NCBI RefSeq assembly: GCF_014203275.1 | Contig: NZ_JACHIP010000001.1 | Span: 248,001-312,000, forward strand | Origin: Granulicella aggregans | GTDB lineage: Bacteria > Acidobacteriota > Terriglobia > Terriglobales > Acidobacteriaceae | Direction of reading: 5' to 3' | DNA length: 64,000 bases | Shown: positions 48,601-56,864 of the stretch, piece after piece | How the letters are laid out: every line of letters begins with the position of its first letter | Numbering within the stretch: position 1 is the stretch's first letter | Translations under genes and position numbers: made by a program | Notes under the pieces: generated by a model | Database searches by the model: none | What the model saw: only the letters and a program-made list of their open reading frames with translations | What the model was told of the DNA's origin: nothing

Positions 48601-49629
48601 GGGACAGACGTCGCTGAAGTCCCCCAAGCGTTCTGCATAAGAAGGCACGGCCTGGCGATATGGGGTCGGAGACTTTTCGGTACGGGCCTCTTCCGAGAAG
48701 AAGAAGTGTGTCTTTCCGCGGCCATCGTAGACCTTCGGAATCACGATCGGTCCGCCGATTGTGCCACCGAAGTCGTTGCGGCGATACAGTGGCGCGCCCT
48801 TGGTTACATCGAAGTAGCCCTTGGCGTTGAACGCTTCATTGCGAAGAAACTCGAATAGATTTCCGTGCAGCTTATCGGTGCCCGACTTCGTCGTGACGAT
48901 CGTGGTTCCGCTGCCCGTGCTCGGGTACTGCGCCCCATAGTTCGAAGTGAGTACCTTGATCTCCTGGATGGCATCGATGCTCGGCGTCACGATCAGCGTG
49001 CTGTGGTCCTTATTGATGCCGGTATTCAAGGTTTCAGAGCCATCGATGGAGAAGCTGTTGTACTCCGTGCGTCCGCCGTTCACCGAGTAGGCGACGCTCC
49101 CGGCTTGGCCCACCTTGGCCTCGTCCTGTTGCGTCTGGTTCGACACTCCCGGCACAAGATCGATGAACTGGACGAAGTTGCGACCGTTCAAGCCAATGCT
49201 CGTCACTTCGCGTCCCGTGATCGTCCCGGCAATCTCGGCGTTCTGGGTCTCGACCTGCGTAATAGCGCTTGCCTCGACACTGACGTCTGTCTTGAGGTTG
49301 CCAACCTGAAGTTGCGCGTCGTACACAAAGACCTGCCCGACGCCGAGCGTGATATCCGCGCTGCTGACGGAACTGAAGCCGTCCTTCACTACATCCACGC
49401 GATAGTGCCCGGCCGCAAGGAACGGCACGGTGAAGTGACCCTCTCCGTCCGATCGTGCGGATAATATCGTGCCCGTATCCAGGTTCAGCACCTGAATCTG
49501 AGCGCCTGTGATGACCGCTCCCTGGGCATCGGAGATCTGTCCGCTGAACCGGGCTGTCTGTGCGTTCGCTGCCACGGCGAGCAGCAGCATCAGCCCACAG
49601 CTCAACATCTGAATCCATCGCTTCATCAT
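45625..49629 (-). CDS. TonB-dependent receptor (Oar-like, carboxypeptidase-regulatory type)
   Basis: The 1334-residue outer-membrane protein has a signal peptide (to AANAQT), a CarboxypepD_reg domain (RFSGQISDAQGAVITGAQI; FLAAGHYRVDVVKDGF), a plug domain (SIGLNGRNFVQFIDLVPGV; SIDAIQEIKVLTSNYGAQYP) and a beta barrel ending in phenylalanine (LALKLAF). It likely imports large or complex ligands with TonB energy. No STN signalling domain is visible. ATG 49629 has GAGG about 8 bases upstream; two further in-frame ATGs exist nearby. It is the second gene of the operon, 49 bases after the sigma fusion and 8 bases before the lipoprotein. Confidence 0.92.
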   Translation of the reverse strand: MMKRWIQMLSCGLMLLLAVAANAQTARFSGQISDAQGAVITGAQIQVLNLDTGTILSARSDGEGHFTVPFLAAGHYRVDVVKDGFSSVSSADITLGVGQVFVYDAQLQVGNLKTDVSVEASAITQVETQNAEIAGTITGREVTSIGLNGRNFVQFIDLVPGVSNQTQQDEAKVGQAGSVAYSVNGGRTEYNSFSIDGSETLNTGINKDHSTLIVTPSIDAIQEIKVLTSNYGAQYPSTGSGTTIVTTKSGTDKLHGNLFEFLRNEAFNAKGYFDVTKGAPLYRRNDFGGTIGGPIVIPKVYDGRGKTHFFFSEEARTEKSPTPYRQAVPSYAERLGDFSDVCPAGYNDTSVTVDKSKYPDCPVVGAGFNGAAIGQINRNAQAILNTGIIPAPNATSGCNSTVGSCYNVDVSLPTYYREELFRFDHAINSKVQASFRYIHDEWDETTPVPPYSFLQNSFPTIQSRYYGPGLSMAARVTASLTPTLLNEFVVSFTNSRIKLSNVHGANVSIQRPAALDAPCAVDPNFDSGQTAAVLIQCPATTIFANGSKGLDGVAKLPGISISGNNAEYGGLGFNADPAYLPWTHTNPVYSFADNITKVLGKHSLQFGAQWVIYQRNQDNTPIGAATGETQGIYTFNNVKYGLTGNSFADFLYNRPQQNIPLPGDPGFNAAGESSGGVFSFQQDSGQTRYRERYQIIEPYLQDDFKVSSRLTINAGLRVSLFGNFHTANDNVYNWNQKYFSNTVAASLQVNPLTGELVDKSTGISFALNPANPQSGLDPRVFNGLSRCGTGGVPGSCASSHWFNPSPRIGFAWDVFGQGKTSLRGGYGVFFEHGTADEANTGSLEGSSPIVLDMTALNVGSWSNAGRNVAYPLNVTAIPFKQIWPYVQQWSVSVQQELPKGTLASLAYVGSKGTHLALERQLNQLQPISAGQNPFGAGQPLVRSGYNAFAPTTPIGDCSYTGSGDSLSFVTTNGTVVGASDAAFPNMQAACFGTGSNNGTGFAANPVAVQPNALRKFAPGLGEIYSLEDIANSNYGALQATARRTAANLTLGVAYTYSHSFDNASDRSDATFVNSYDVRANRASSNFDQRHLLHVSYVYQVPLLAMWQHFVSNINADPDPEDATVPDRPPSAYANSAVAKQILNGWELSGITLFETGIPFTVINNGSPAGISTLDNAGVANGQGAGSYPDLIGNPYGRRPTGGTNAQSVGPLLLNPGAFAAPRGLSFGNAGRNSLRNPRRTNSDVSLVKNFAISERYSLQFRSEAFNVFNQTQFRIYDPLLGNQAQNTLSCFGPYATGYSGAGGDGTSCLTGSSFLHPVDAHRPRTLQLALKLAF

Positions 49630-49678
49630 CGGTCTTGGCCTCATTGCTCTTCGTTGAAGGCGCACCTTCGGAGTTCGG

Positions 49679-52420
49679 TTACGGACGGCGAGCGGCGTTC
49701 GCGTTCAGCGCGGTCGATGAAGCACCGTTTTTGATGTTCATGGAAGATTGCACCTGCGCCTCTAGCCCCGGCTGTACACGGGCCAGTTGTTGCAGGAGAG
49801 CAGGCGCATCGTCCTGCTGGCTGGCGGCACCCGAGAGCAGACGGAGGCAGATCGCTGCATTCTGCTGCACCTCATCGCTTAGCGAAGATGAAGAAGTGGC
49901 CTCGGTCCGTGTAGAGACGTGCAGCTCGTTTAGAAGCTTGGCCTCAGACCGGCTGGCCCTCGCAATTCGTTCCACATAGATGCGCCATAGCTCCTCGTAG
50001 TCTTGCTCTGCCTCCGGGCTCAGTGAATTGGTCCGGCCGTCTCCGTCAATCTGCGCAAGAGAGCTCTGCCCCTGCCGTAGCGCGCTGACCGCGTCGAATA
50101 ACACGGCATGCAGCCGTGTGACATCGTCTGTCGCGTAGTGCTGGCTAAGCATCCACTGATCGAAGCCGGAGATCGTTCCAGTGGCGACCGATACAGCGAA
50201 GTGCTCTTCTGTCGTTTTGCGGGTCTTGCCCTCCTTCGCTTCGGCTTCCTCGAAAGTGCGGAGGTGGACACTCAGGTGTGGCAAGTCAGCCAAAATTACC
50301 CGCAGTTCGTTGCGGCGAGCGGGGTCCGCAATCAGTCCCTCGACGGTTACCGTCTTCTCTCCTCGAGTGATAGAAAGCCGCTCGTTCAAATCACTTCCGC
50401 TGCGAGCGAGCGCCAGCCTCGCACTTAGCTCCGTTGCCGCAAGCTCGCTGGCAGATGGAGCAGTGTCCAGCTTCTTTCCGAGGTTCGCGGGTATGCGGAT
50501 AGTTGGCCGAGCATCAGACTCGAACCACTGGATCGAGCTCTGCTGCCATGGAAGGACAACGTCTTCAAGTTCCGCGACCTCTACTATTTCGCCATTGGCG
50601 AAGTGCGTTACGCGTGCGATGGGGTGCCAATCGGACTCGCGAACGCTCAGCGCCGAGCTGCGTACCGCGCCTGAAGAGAGCTTCGTCGCCACGGTAACGA
50701 CCCCGTCTTGTTCGGAGATCGAATCAACAGGGTGAACCTGCTTGGCTCGCCAACCTTCAAAGACACCCGCGGACAGCGGATCCGACCAGGTCATACCCGC
50801 CTCTGCCAGCTTCGTATCGACAGCCAAAGGCATCTCCGGAACTGCTTGCCGCATGGGAGTGTGCTTATGCGAGCGGTCGCGGTGCAGCGTAACGACTGTC
50901 CCCGCACCAGCCAATCGAATCCGGATCGTCTGCTGCTCGACTCCATTACCCTCAGTCGCCGCAATGGAGTGCTCCAGAACGGTCTGAGCGCTGGGCAGGT
51001 CGTTGGTCATACGACTCGTCGCAGGGCGGAGCCCAACGAGAACGCAGGCGAGCAGAGTCGCCGCCACGGTGGCGAAGACGGGCAGGCTGACCGAACCCGC
51101 TAACGCTCGCAGGTGAAGAAAAAAATCGCTTAGCCAGCCCGATTTACACTGTGGTTTCGGGGCGAAGCTTCCCTCATCCATCCGGCTCATCCGGGCTCCG
51201 AGCACGGGATCAACATAACGAAGGTGCACTTCGCATCCCGCATCGTCGATCCGCAAGTCGATCTCCATCGAGCGCTCATCCGGGAAGGTGGCGCTGAAGC
51301 TCTGCTCGCCACCGCCCGCTCCTACCCAGGTGCTGAGGAGAATGAGTCCCTGCTCGCTGACGACCTCCAGGAACTCGGGGGCAGTCTCTTCGGGCAACTC
51401 GACCAGGAGCTCGTTCACGTCCGACCGAACGTCGCGCGATGCGATGGCACGGCCATCCACGAACAGCACCAACCCATGCGGCCGGTGCTGTAACGCCTCC
51501 TCGCAACGCAGGCGCGCCATCTTCAGAGACTGCTGATGAACCGCCTCGGCAACAACCTGGCGGGGTCCGGGCCGGGTGGCCCGCGGGGCCGATGCCAGTG
51601 AATCGTCGAGCGACCGCGTACCCCGTGGCGGAAGCTCGAACTTCTCGATCAACACGTCGAGACATCTCCGGCAACTTGCCAGATGCGCCAGAAGATGATG
51701 ATCGATAGGTACGCCGGCACCCTGCCGGTAGCGTTCGAGTAATTCACGCTGCGATTTGCATTTACTGCGGCATGAATCGAAGATTCCTTGCATCAGGTCT
51801 TCAGCGAATTGGTCGTCCGGTAGCAAGGTGCTGGGCTGCAATACTGGCGGGGCTCCACGATGCATTTCCAGAAGCTTTCCAGGGTCCTTCAGGTAGGACT
51901 TCGTCTCCTGGCGCGCGTAGTCAATTGCGTCATAGACGGCTGTCCTCGGAAGAATCGCAATCTGTGCGATCTCCGCAGGAAAGAACCCATGAAAGAAGCG
52001 GAGGATCAGCAGGCTGGCGGACCGTACAGTCTCTTTTCTCCAGCACAGGAAAGCGACGACACAACGCAGGTCATTCTGCCACTCGACTTCATGTCCGCGC
52101 GTCTCTCGTGCGCTCACGACTACCGATTCGAAGTCCACCGCGGTAAGCCCTTCGAGGACGATGCGGCGGCTCAGCCTTCGCTGGCGAAGAAATCCGTAAC
52201 GCAAGCAGCTATAAAGAAATTGCTCCGGCTGCTCGAGATTTCTAATTCGATCCCACGAAGAGAGCATTTGAGTAAATGTGTCCTGTACCAGATCTTCGGC
52301 GGCTTGCCGATCGTTTTCGCAAAAATGCAGGGCCCATCGCATGAGCCAATCAAATCGAGAGGTATAGACCTCTTCCGGAGTTATCTGACTTGTTATCGGG
52401 TGCGTCTTGTTAGGCAGCAC
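49679..52420 (-). CDS. membrane-anchored ECF sigma factor fused to anti-sigma and periplasmic domain
   Basis: This 913-residue polypeptide combines, in order: an ECF sigma factor with region 2 (about residues 15-85, AAEDLVQDTFTQML) and region 4 (120-175, ASLLILRFFHGFFPAEIAQI); a zinc-finger anti-sigma motif H-x3-C-x2-C (H246, C250, C253, in HLASCRRC); a cytoplasmic beta-rich domain (285-415); one membrane helix (442-464); and a periplasmic C-terminal domain of about 440 residues with no recognised family. Start GTG 52420 has GAGGA 4 bases upstream; a TTG at 52450 would add ten residues. It heads an operon with a TonB-dependent receptor. By analogy with FecI/FecR it may sense envelope signals, but here sigma factor and regulator are one chain and release would need proteolysis or an allosteric switch. 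The junction could in principle hide an assembly frameshift, but the frame is open throughout. Confidence 0.85.
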   Translation of the reverse strand: MLPNKTHPITSQITPEEVYTSRFDWLMRWALHFCENDRQAAEDLVQDTFTQMLSSWDRIRNLEQPEQFLYSCLRYGFLRQRRLSRRIVLEGLTAVDFESVVVSARETRGHEVEWQNDLRCVVAFLCWRKETVRSASLLILRFFHGFFPAEIAQIAILPRTAVYDAIDYARQETKSYLKDPGKLLEMHRGAPPVLQPSTLLPDDQFAEDLMQGIFDSCRSKCKSQRELLERYRQGAGVPIDHHLLAHLASCRRCLDVLIEKFELPPRGTRSLDDSLASAPRATRPGPRQVVAEAVHQQSLKMARLRCEEALQHRPHGLVLFVDGRAIASRDVRSDVNELLVELPEETAPEFLEVVSEQGLILLSTWVGAGGGEQSFSATFPDERSMEIDLRIDDAGCEVHLRYVDPVLGARMSRMDEGSFAPKPQCKSGWLSDFFLHLRALAGSVSLPVFATVAATLLACVLVGLRPATSRMTNDLPSAQTVLEHSIAATEGNGVEQQTIRIRLAGAGTVVTLHRDRSHKHTPMRQAVPEMPLAVDTKLAEAGMTWSDPLSAGVFEGWRAKQVHPVDSISEQDGVVTVATKLSSGAVRSSALSVRESDWHPIARVTHFANGEIVEVAELEDVVLPWQQSSIQWFESDARPTIRIPANLGKKLDTAPSASELAATELSARLALARSGSDLNERLSITRGEKTVTVEGLIADPARRNELRVILADLPHLSVHLRTFEEAEAKEGKTRKTTEEHFAVSVATGTISGFDQWMLSQHYATDDVTRLHAVLFDAVSALRQGQSSLAQIDGDGRTNSLSPEAEQDYEELWRIYVERIARASRSEAKLLNELHVSTRTEATSSSSLSDEVQQNAAICLRLLSGAASQQDDAPALLQQLARVQPGLEAQVQSSMNIKNGASSTALNANAARRP

Positions 52421-52912
52421 TTGATCCTCACGACGAAAACATTTGTTCAAGAGAGATATAGGTCAATTGCGGCAGTTTATGGTGACAACCTTTGAATAAT
52501 TTCGAAGGTGCGGGATCGGCGGATATTTTCGTTATCTGTAACAGATGGGTCCGCAATCCTGTGGATTCGGAGTAGCGCAACAAACAATTCATCGAGCTTT
52601 ATTTGGTTGGTAATTTATTCAGTATTTATCCCTCCTTAACTTTCGGGCGCAGAAAGAAGCGCATGGTTCCAGTGGCTGGCATTGAACGCAATGTCAGCTA
52701 AGCGGGCCCTCCCTAATCACTGGGCCGGCAGTCACCGTCCTTGGAACGTTGCTGAAATAGATCGACTTTGTCTTTCGAAAAGCTGTACCGCTTCCACCCA
52801 TCATTTCCGGGTGCCGCCCCCACCTGCGCGATGTAAGACCGCGCGAAAATCTGACGGCCTCCTTGCGTCTTTCGTAAGGTGCGCTAAAAAACGCTTTGAA
52901 GGAGTTGTTCGC
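52421..52912. other. 492-base divergent control region
   Basis: The region between the sigma-fusion operon and the divergent secreted-protein gene holds no gene. GGAAC (52743-52747) and CGAC (52763-52766), spaced by 15 bases, resemble an ECF-type promoter reading toward the secreted protein at 52913. An AT-rich tract with TTTATT runs at 52595-52640. The assignment of promoters is weak. Confidence 0.35.
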
Positions 52913-54673
52913 ATGAAGATGTTCAAATCACTTGCCATGGGCTGCCTCGCTGGGGCCGCTCTATCGTTTACCGGAACCGCGCACGCCGCTTCGACCTATC
53001 AGTTGAAGGTTCTGGAAGCGGGATCGTCCGCGCAGTACGGCGTCTTCGCCGAAGCCGCCTATCAGCTTGCCAAGCTTGATGGCAGCGCCAAGCACTATAC
53101 CGTCAACAGCGTCGCCAAGATCCATGACGCTCGCTCCACCAGCATCGCGGATGAGGGCGGAAACATCTGGGTCGTCTGGAGCGAGACCACCGGAAACGTC
53201 TGGGCCTACATCAGCGTCGACTCAACCGTCGGTGTCCGCGCCTTCGAAGCCCTCGCTATTCTCTCGTTCCCCACGCCCGCGCCAGCTGCCGGCAATGCCC
53301 TTCCCGTATGGGATGACGCTTCCGCCGACACCGTTCTCCCCGCGCTGGTGACAACCCTCTTGCATGCCGGACCGCGTATCACCGCCGCCAACACCGACAT
53401 CCGCCCCGAGGACGCACTGTTCGCAACCAAGCGCTCCCTGGCGGCGCTTAACACCACCGACTATAGCGGTCTCGGCTACGCTGGAACGGTGGCTGGCATC
53501 GGAACCCCGATCAAGAGTGGCGTCTCGGGAAGCACCTCAACAGCTACGCCGGTGCTCTTCGCGCTCGGTGGCACTGATCCCATCAAGTCGTCACAGACCG
53601 CTCCCACCCCCATCACCCTTCCCATCGGCGCAGCTCCGATTGTCTTCATCGCCAACAAGAGCAACACCGCGACGGGACATCTCGGAAATGCATCGGTGGC
53701 CAACGTCGCCGTCAAGACCACCAACAAAGCTCTGACCCTCTTCGGTGGTGATGAGTGCGACGCCAGCGTGGTTGGTGGCGCCGCCTCCGTTCCGGTCACG
53801 GTTCTGCTGCGTGAACCGCTATCCGGCACTATGAACACGACGGAGTTCACCGACTTCCGTTTCCGCACCACAACCAGCGGCGGCACCACCTCTCAGGAGA
53901 AGGGCGTCAATCCCGCGGTTGCCGGTAACAACGGCCTGAACAAGGCTTGCACCACGGTTGGCGGCGTTGCTGGAACGCGCATCCGTGCCATCGGCACGGG
54001 TCAGGTTGTAAGCCAGGTAAACACGGTCGCCGACTCCATCGGCTACGCCTTCTTCTCTTATGAGGCGCTGAACACCAAGACCGGTGGAAACGCCGTCAAC
54101 GTCAAGTACTTGACCCTCGATGGCGTCGATCCGATCCAGGCCACCTACAGCACCGGAGCGATCCCGGTCTGTGGGACCTCAACCACGTTCAGCTGCCCGA
54201 ACGCGTCCCCCAAGTCCACCTTCCCCAACCTGCGCAATGGCACCTACCGCTCCTGGTCAACCTATCGGGTCATCACCGACTCCACCGACCAGGCTAACGT
54301 CCAGGCGATCGTCAACAAGGCTGAGACCGTAGCAGACACCGTCCTGCCTGACTTTGTTCCCTTCACCCCGCAATGCGGCACCACCTCTGCCAAGGACGAT
54401 CCCGGCCTGGGCATCTACCGCGCTCACTTCTCCCTCACAGGCATCACAACCACACCGACCGACGGCCCGTTGGGCTCGAATGTCACCTGCACCATCGGCG
54501 GCACGCGTACCTTGAAGACCTACGCGCTCGGTGGGACCACTGAGGCCGGTGGCGATGTCGGCGGAGCAGTTGTGTACTTCAATCCTGCCAGCGGCGTTCA
54601 GCCAAGTGTTACCACCAACAACTACACCAACCAGTACGAAGGTCAGAGCTCGACTCTTCCGCAGCTACCCTAG
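52913..54673 (+). CDS. secreted protein of unknown function, divergent from the sigma-fusion operon
   Basis: The 586-residue protein has a signal peptide (to TAHAAS, residue 25). The mature part starts YQLKVLEAGSSAQYGVFAEA, a strand-turn-helix that recalls the phosphate-loop of periplasmic-binding-type proteins (PstS-like), followed by Thr/Gly/Ala-rich sequence with scattered cysteines (for example GGDECDAS, VCGTSTTFSCPNA) that may form disulfides. No family is confirmed. ATG 52913 with AAGGAG 8 bases upstream is the clear start; longer in-frame starts precede the signal peptide. A terminator-like hairpin follows, then a hydrolase-like gene. Confidence 0.72.
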   Translation: MKMFKSLAMGCLAGAALSFTGTAHAASTYQLKVLEAGSSAQYGVFAEAAYQLAKLDGSAKHYTVNSVAKIHDARSTSIADEGGNIWVVWSETTGNVWAYISVDSTVGVRAFEALAILSFPTPAPAAGNALPVWDDASADTVLPALVTTLLHAGPRITAANTDIRPEDALFATKRSLAALNTTDYSGLGYAGTVAGIGTPIKSGVSGSTSTATPVLFALGGTDPIKSSQTAPTPITLPIGAAPIVFIANKSNTATGHLGNASVANVAVKTTNKALTLFGGDECDASVVGGAASVPVTVLLREPLSGTMNTTEFTDFRFRTTTSGGTTSQEKGVNPAVAGNNGLNKACTTVGGVAGTRIRAIGTGQVVSQVNTVADSIGYAFFSYEALNTKTGGNAVNVKYLTLDGVDPIQATYSTGAIPVCGTSTTFSCPNASPKSTFPNLRNGTYRSWSTYRVITDSTDQANVQAIVNKAETVADTVLPDFVPFTPQCGTTSAKDDPGLGIYRAHFSLTGITTTPTDGPLGSNVTCTIGGTRTLKTYALGGTTEAGGDVGGAVVYFNPASGVQPSVTTNNYTNQYEGQSSTLPQLP

Positions 54674-54701
54674 TCACAACAACGCAAGCGTGCAGGCAGA
54701 G

Positions 54702-54721
54702 GGCCGGGAGAAATCCCGGCC
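54702..54721 (+). terminator. terminator-like hairpin after the secreted protein gene
   Basis: GGCCGGGA and TCCCGGCC pair across a GAAA tetraloop, followed by a pyrimidine run TCTCTTCCCT. It lies 28 bases after the stop. Because the T run is poor, it may attenuate rather than end transcription into the next gene. Confidence 0.6.
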
Positions 54722-54757
54722 TCTCTTCCCTGGCTAGCAACTTCGACCCCATCTACT

Positions 54758-55738
54758 TTGACTCTTATGACGTCTCCTCTTCGTATCCTGCTCCTCGTTG
54801 TGATCGCGTTGCCGGCGGTTCTCTTTACAAAGCGCGGCTCCGCGCAAGCGGTCGCGCTCCCGCCGGAGTATGCTGGCGTGGCCGAACCGCTCGATCAACT
54901 TTCAATTAGGGGCATCTCCTTTCCGGCTACCAACCCAATCTCTGGCGGCGTAACCCAGGGCACTGGATATACCCGTGAGTTGGTCCGGGTACAGTGGCGA
55001 TCCGGTGACCCAATCGATCTCTTCATCGTCAAGCCCGATCTTCCCGCGAAAGATGGCTCGGCGAAGCCTCTTCCAGCAATTCTTTACCTCTATAGCTGGC
55101 CTTCCAGCAGCGATCGTTTCTACAGCGATGCCTGGTGCCGCGGCGTTACGCAGCGCGGATTGGTGGCTGTCGGTTTTGTCTCGGCGCTCACGGGTGAGCG
55201 TTACCGGAATCGTCCGTGGAAGCGATGGTTCGTCAGCGAGCTGCCTGAATCACTCACAACATCCGTGCACGACGTACAGAAGATCTTGAACTATCTCGCA
55301 ACCCGGCATGATATCGACTCCACTCGCATTGGAATGTTTGGCCAAGGTTCTGGAGGTACCATCGCTTTACTCGCCGCTTCTGTCGACCCGCGTCTTAGGG
55401 CGATCGACGTTCTCGATGCATGGGGCGATTGGCCTGACTGGTTCGCCGCGTCCCCCATCGTTCCCGAGTTTCAGCGCACTGAATTGATCCAGCCCAACGC
55501 GCTTCAAGCTCTCTCGAATCTTGACCCGCTGACTACCCTTCCTCATCTCGCAGCCTCGCGGGTCCGCCTTCAACTCGTCACGCCCAATCCGTCGAATCCT
55601 CCTGCTGCGGTTGCTAAAATGCGCGATGCCGCGCGAGGCTTATTCCAGGTTGAATACGCAACCGAGATCGAATATCGCGAACGAGCGATGAACGACGGTG
55701 CGATTCTGCAATGGCTTTCGGACAAGTTGAACCGGTAG
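54758..55738 (+). CDS. exported alpha/beta-hydrolase-fold protein with altered nucleophile elbow
   Basis: The 326-residue protein has a signal peptide (to GSAQAV, about residue 30) and an alpha/beta hydrolase core (PAILYLYSWPSS; DSTRIGMFGQGSGGTIALL). At the nucleophile elbow the expected G-x-S-x-G-G reads G-Q-G-S-G-G, so glycine stands where the catalytic serine should be, unless the following serine serves. Thus it may be a non-catalytic binding protein or have a shifted nucleophile. A nearby motif DAWGDWPDW is aromatic. It follows the secreted protein gene by 84 bases on the same strand. Confidence 0.72.
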   Translation: MTLMTSPLRILLLVVIALPAVLFTKRGSAQAVALPPEYAGVAEPLDQLSIRGISFPATNPISGGVTQGTGYTRELVRVQWRSGDPIDLFIVKPDLPAKDGSAKPLPAILYLYSWPSSSDRFYSDAWCRGVTQRGLVAVGFVSALTGERYRNRPWKRWFVSELPESLTTSVHDVQKILNYLATRHDIDSTRIGMFGQGSGGTIALLAASVDPRLRAIDVLDAWGDWPDWFAASPIVPEFQRTELIQPNALQALSNLDPLTTLPHLAASRVRLQLVTPNPSNPPAAVAKMRDAARGLFQVEYATEIEYRERAMNDGAILQWLSDKLNR

Positions 55739-55901
55739 CTATTTGGCGAGAGAAATGCGAGCAAGGCCTCCGATCGGTCTTCCGAAAGACCGAGATCCGA
55801 TTCCTGACGTGCCAGCCCCGCACAGTGCCATGAGCTCGCAGTACGTCGACGTCTCGGAGAGACTTTGGGTCTTGGCAGTACTTTCGTGGTCCGCGCTGAT
55901 G

Positions 55902-56801
55902 CTATCCGTTGAGGCTAAAGTGTGACTTGTCTAACAACACGGTACGCCCTTGCCGGTCGATATATTGATCGCTCTGTTGGTATCGGGTCAGCGCGAGGCC
56001 GTCCACAAAACGGTCTGCCCGGTCGAAGTGAGGGGGGATAACAAACTGAGCAGACTTGTCGATGAAGCCCCAGGTTGCATGCGGGCGAACAGGACAGAGG
56101 CCATCCGCAAACGCTCCGGCCTCTTCGAATGTGCAAGGGATGATAAGTTGGCCATTCCTGGCGATAAAGCCCCAGAGACTTCCAATCTTCACGGCCCCGG
56201 ATTTCTCATGGAAGGTCTCAGCCAGGGAAAACTGCATAGGGATGACGATCTTCCCAGCCTTGTCGATGTATCCCCATGAACCGCCCTTCTGGACAGGGGC
56301 GAGTCCTTCACCGTAACCTTCGGCACCCAGATAGCGTGGTTCGATAGCGAACGATCCATCTGTCCGAATGTACCCCCATAGCCTGTTGAGGCGTACGCGG
56401 GCACGCTCATCCTGAAAGCTCCGCGCCACCTCAAATTGAGGTGGAATGCTGAACGTCGCATCTTTGCGGATAAAGCCCCACTTCTCTCCCGATCGAACCG
56501 GGCTAAGGCCGTAGCAAAAGTTACGCGCCTCCTCGAACTGGGGCCGAATCGCGACGCCGCCGTCTCTCGCGACATAGCCCCACAGATGTCCGATCCGAAT
56601 CGCCGCAAGATCCTCGGAGAAGGTCCAGGCCTCATCGAACTGCGGCTTGATCAGCACTCGGCCCATGCTGTTCATGTAACCCCACTTGCCGCAGATCTCA
56701 ACGGGATAGAGGGGAGCAGGTCGATTCGAGGCACGAGCGATGCCACACTGCGCGGCCGATGCCATCGCGGCCGTGACAAGAAATCTCCGGCGTGTGGGCA
56801 T
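55902..56801 (-). CDS. Tat-exported WG-repeat protein (second copy)
   Basis: The 299-residue protein has a twin-arginine-type signal TRRRFLVTAAM (residues 3-13) and about seven WG repeats (W-G-F/Y-I-x-x-x-G/A-x-x-x-I-x-P-x-F-x-x-A) that make up the whole mature chain. WG repeats form beta-rich binding solenoids; ligand unknown. It is a paralogue of the gene upstream (56865-57794), from which it is separated by 63 bases, with GGAGGG before ATG 56801. It is the last gene of the TonB-receptor operon. Confidence 0.87.
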   Translation of the reverse strand: MPTRRRFLVTAAMASAAQCGIARASNRPAPLYPVEICGKWGYMNSMGRVLIKPQFDEAWTFSEDLAAIRIGHLWGYVARDGGVAIRPQFEEARNFCYGLSPVRSGEKWGFIRKDATFSIPPQFEVARSFQDERARVRLNRLWGYIRTDGSFAIEPRYLGAEGYGEGLAPVQKGGSWGYIDKAGKIVIPMQFSLAETFHEKSGAVKIGSLWGFIARNGQLIIPCTFEEAGAFADGLCPVRPHATWGFIDKSAQFVIPPHFDRADRFVDGLALTRYQQSDQYIDRQGRTVLLDKSHFSLNG

Positions 56802-56864
56802 CGGACGCCCTCCCTATGGATTGCAATACCGGTTTCATTATCGAGAACCGGTATTGCAGACCCA

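Noticed and set aside
52682..52912. N-terminal extension of the secreted protein
   Set aside because: The signal peptide begins at 52913 directly after a strong AAGGAG; the upstream frame has no protein-like character.
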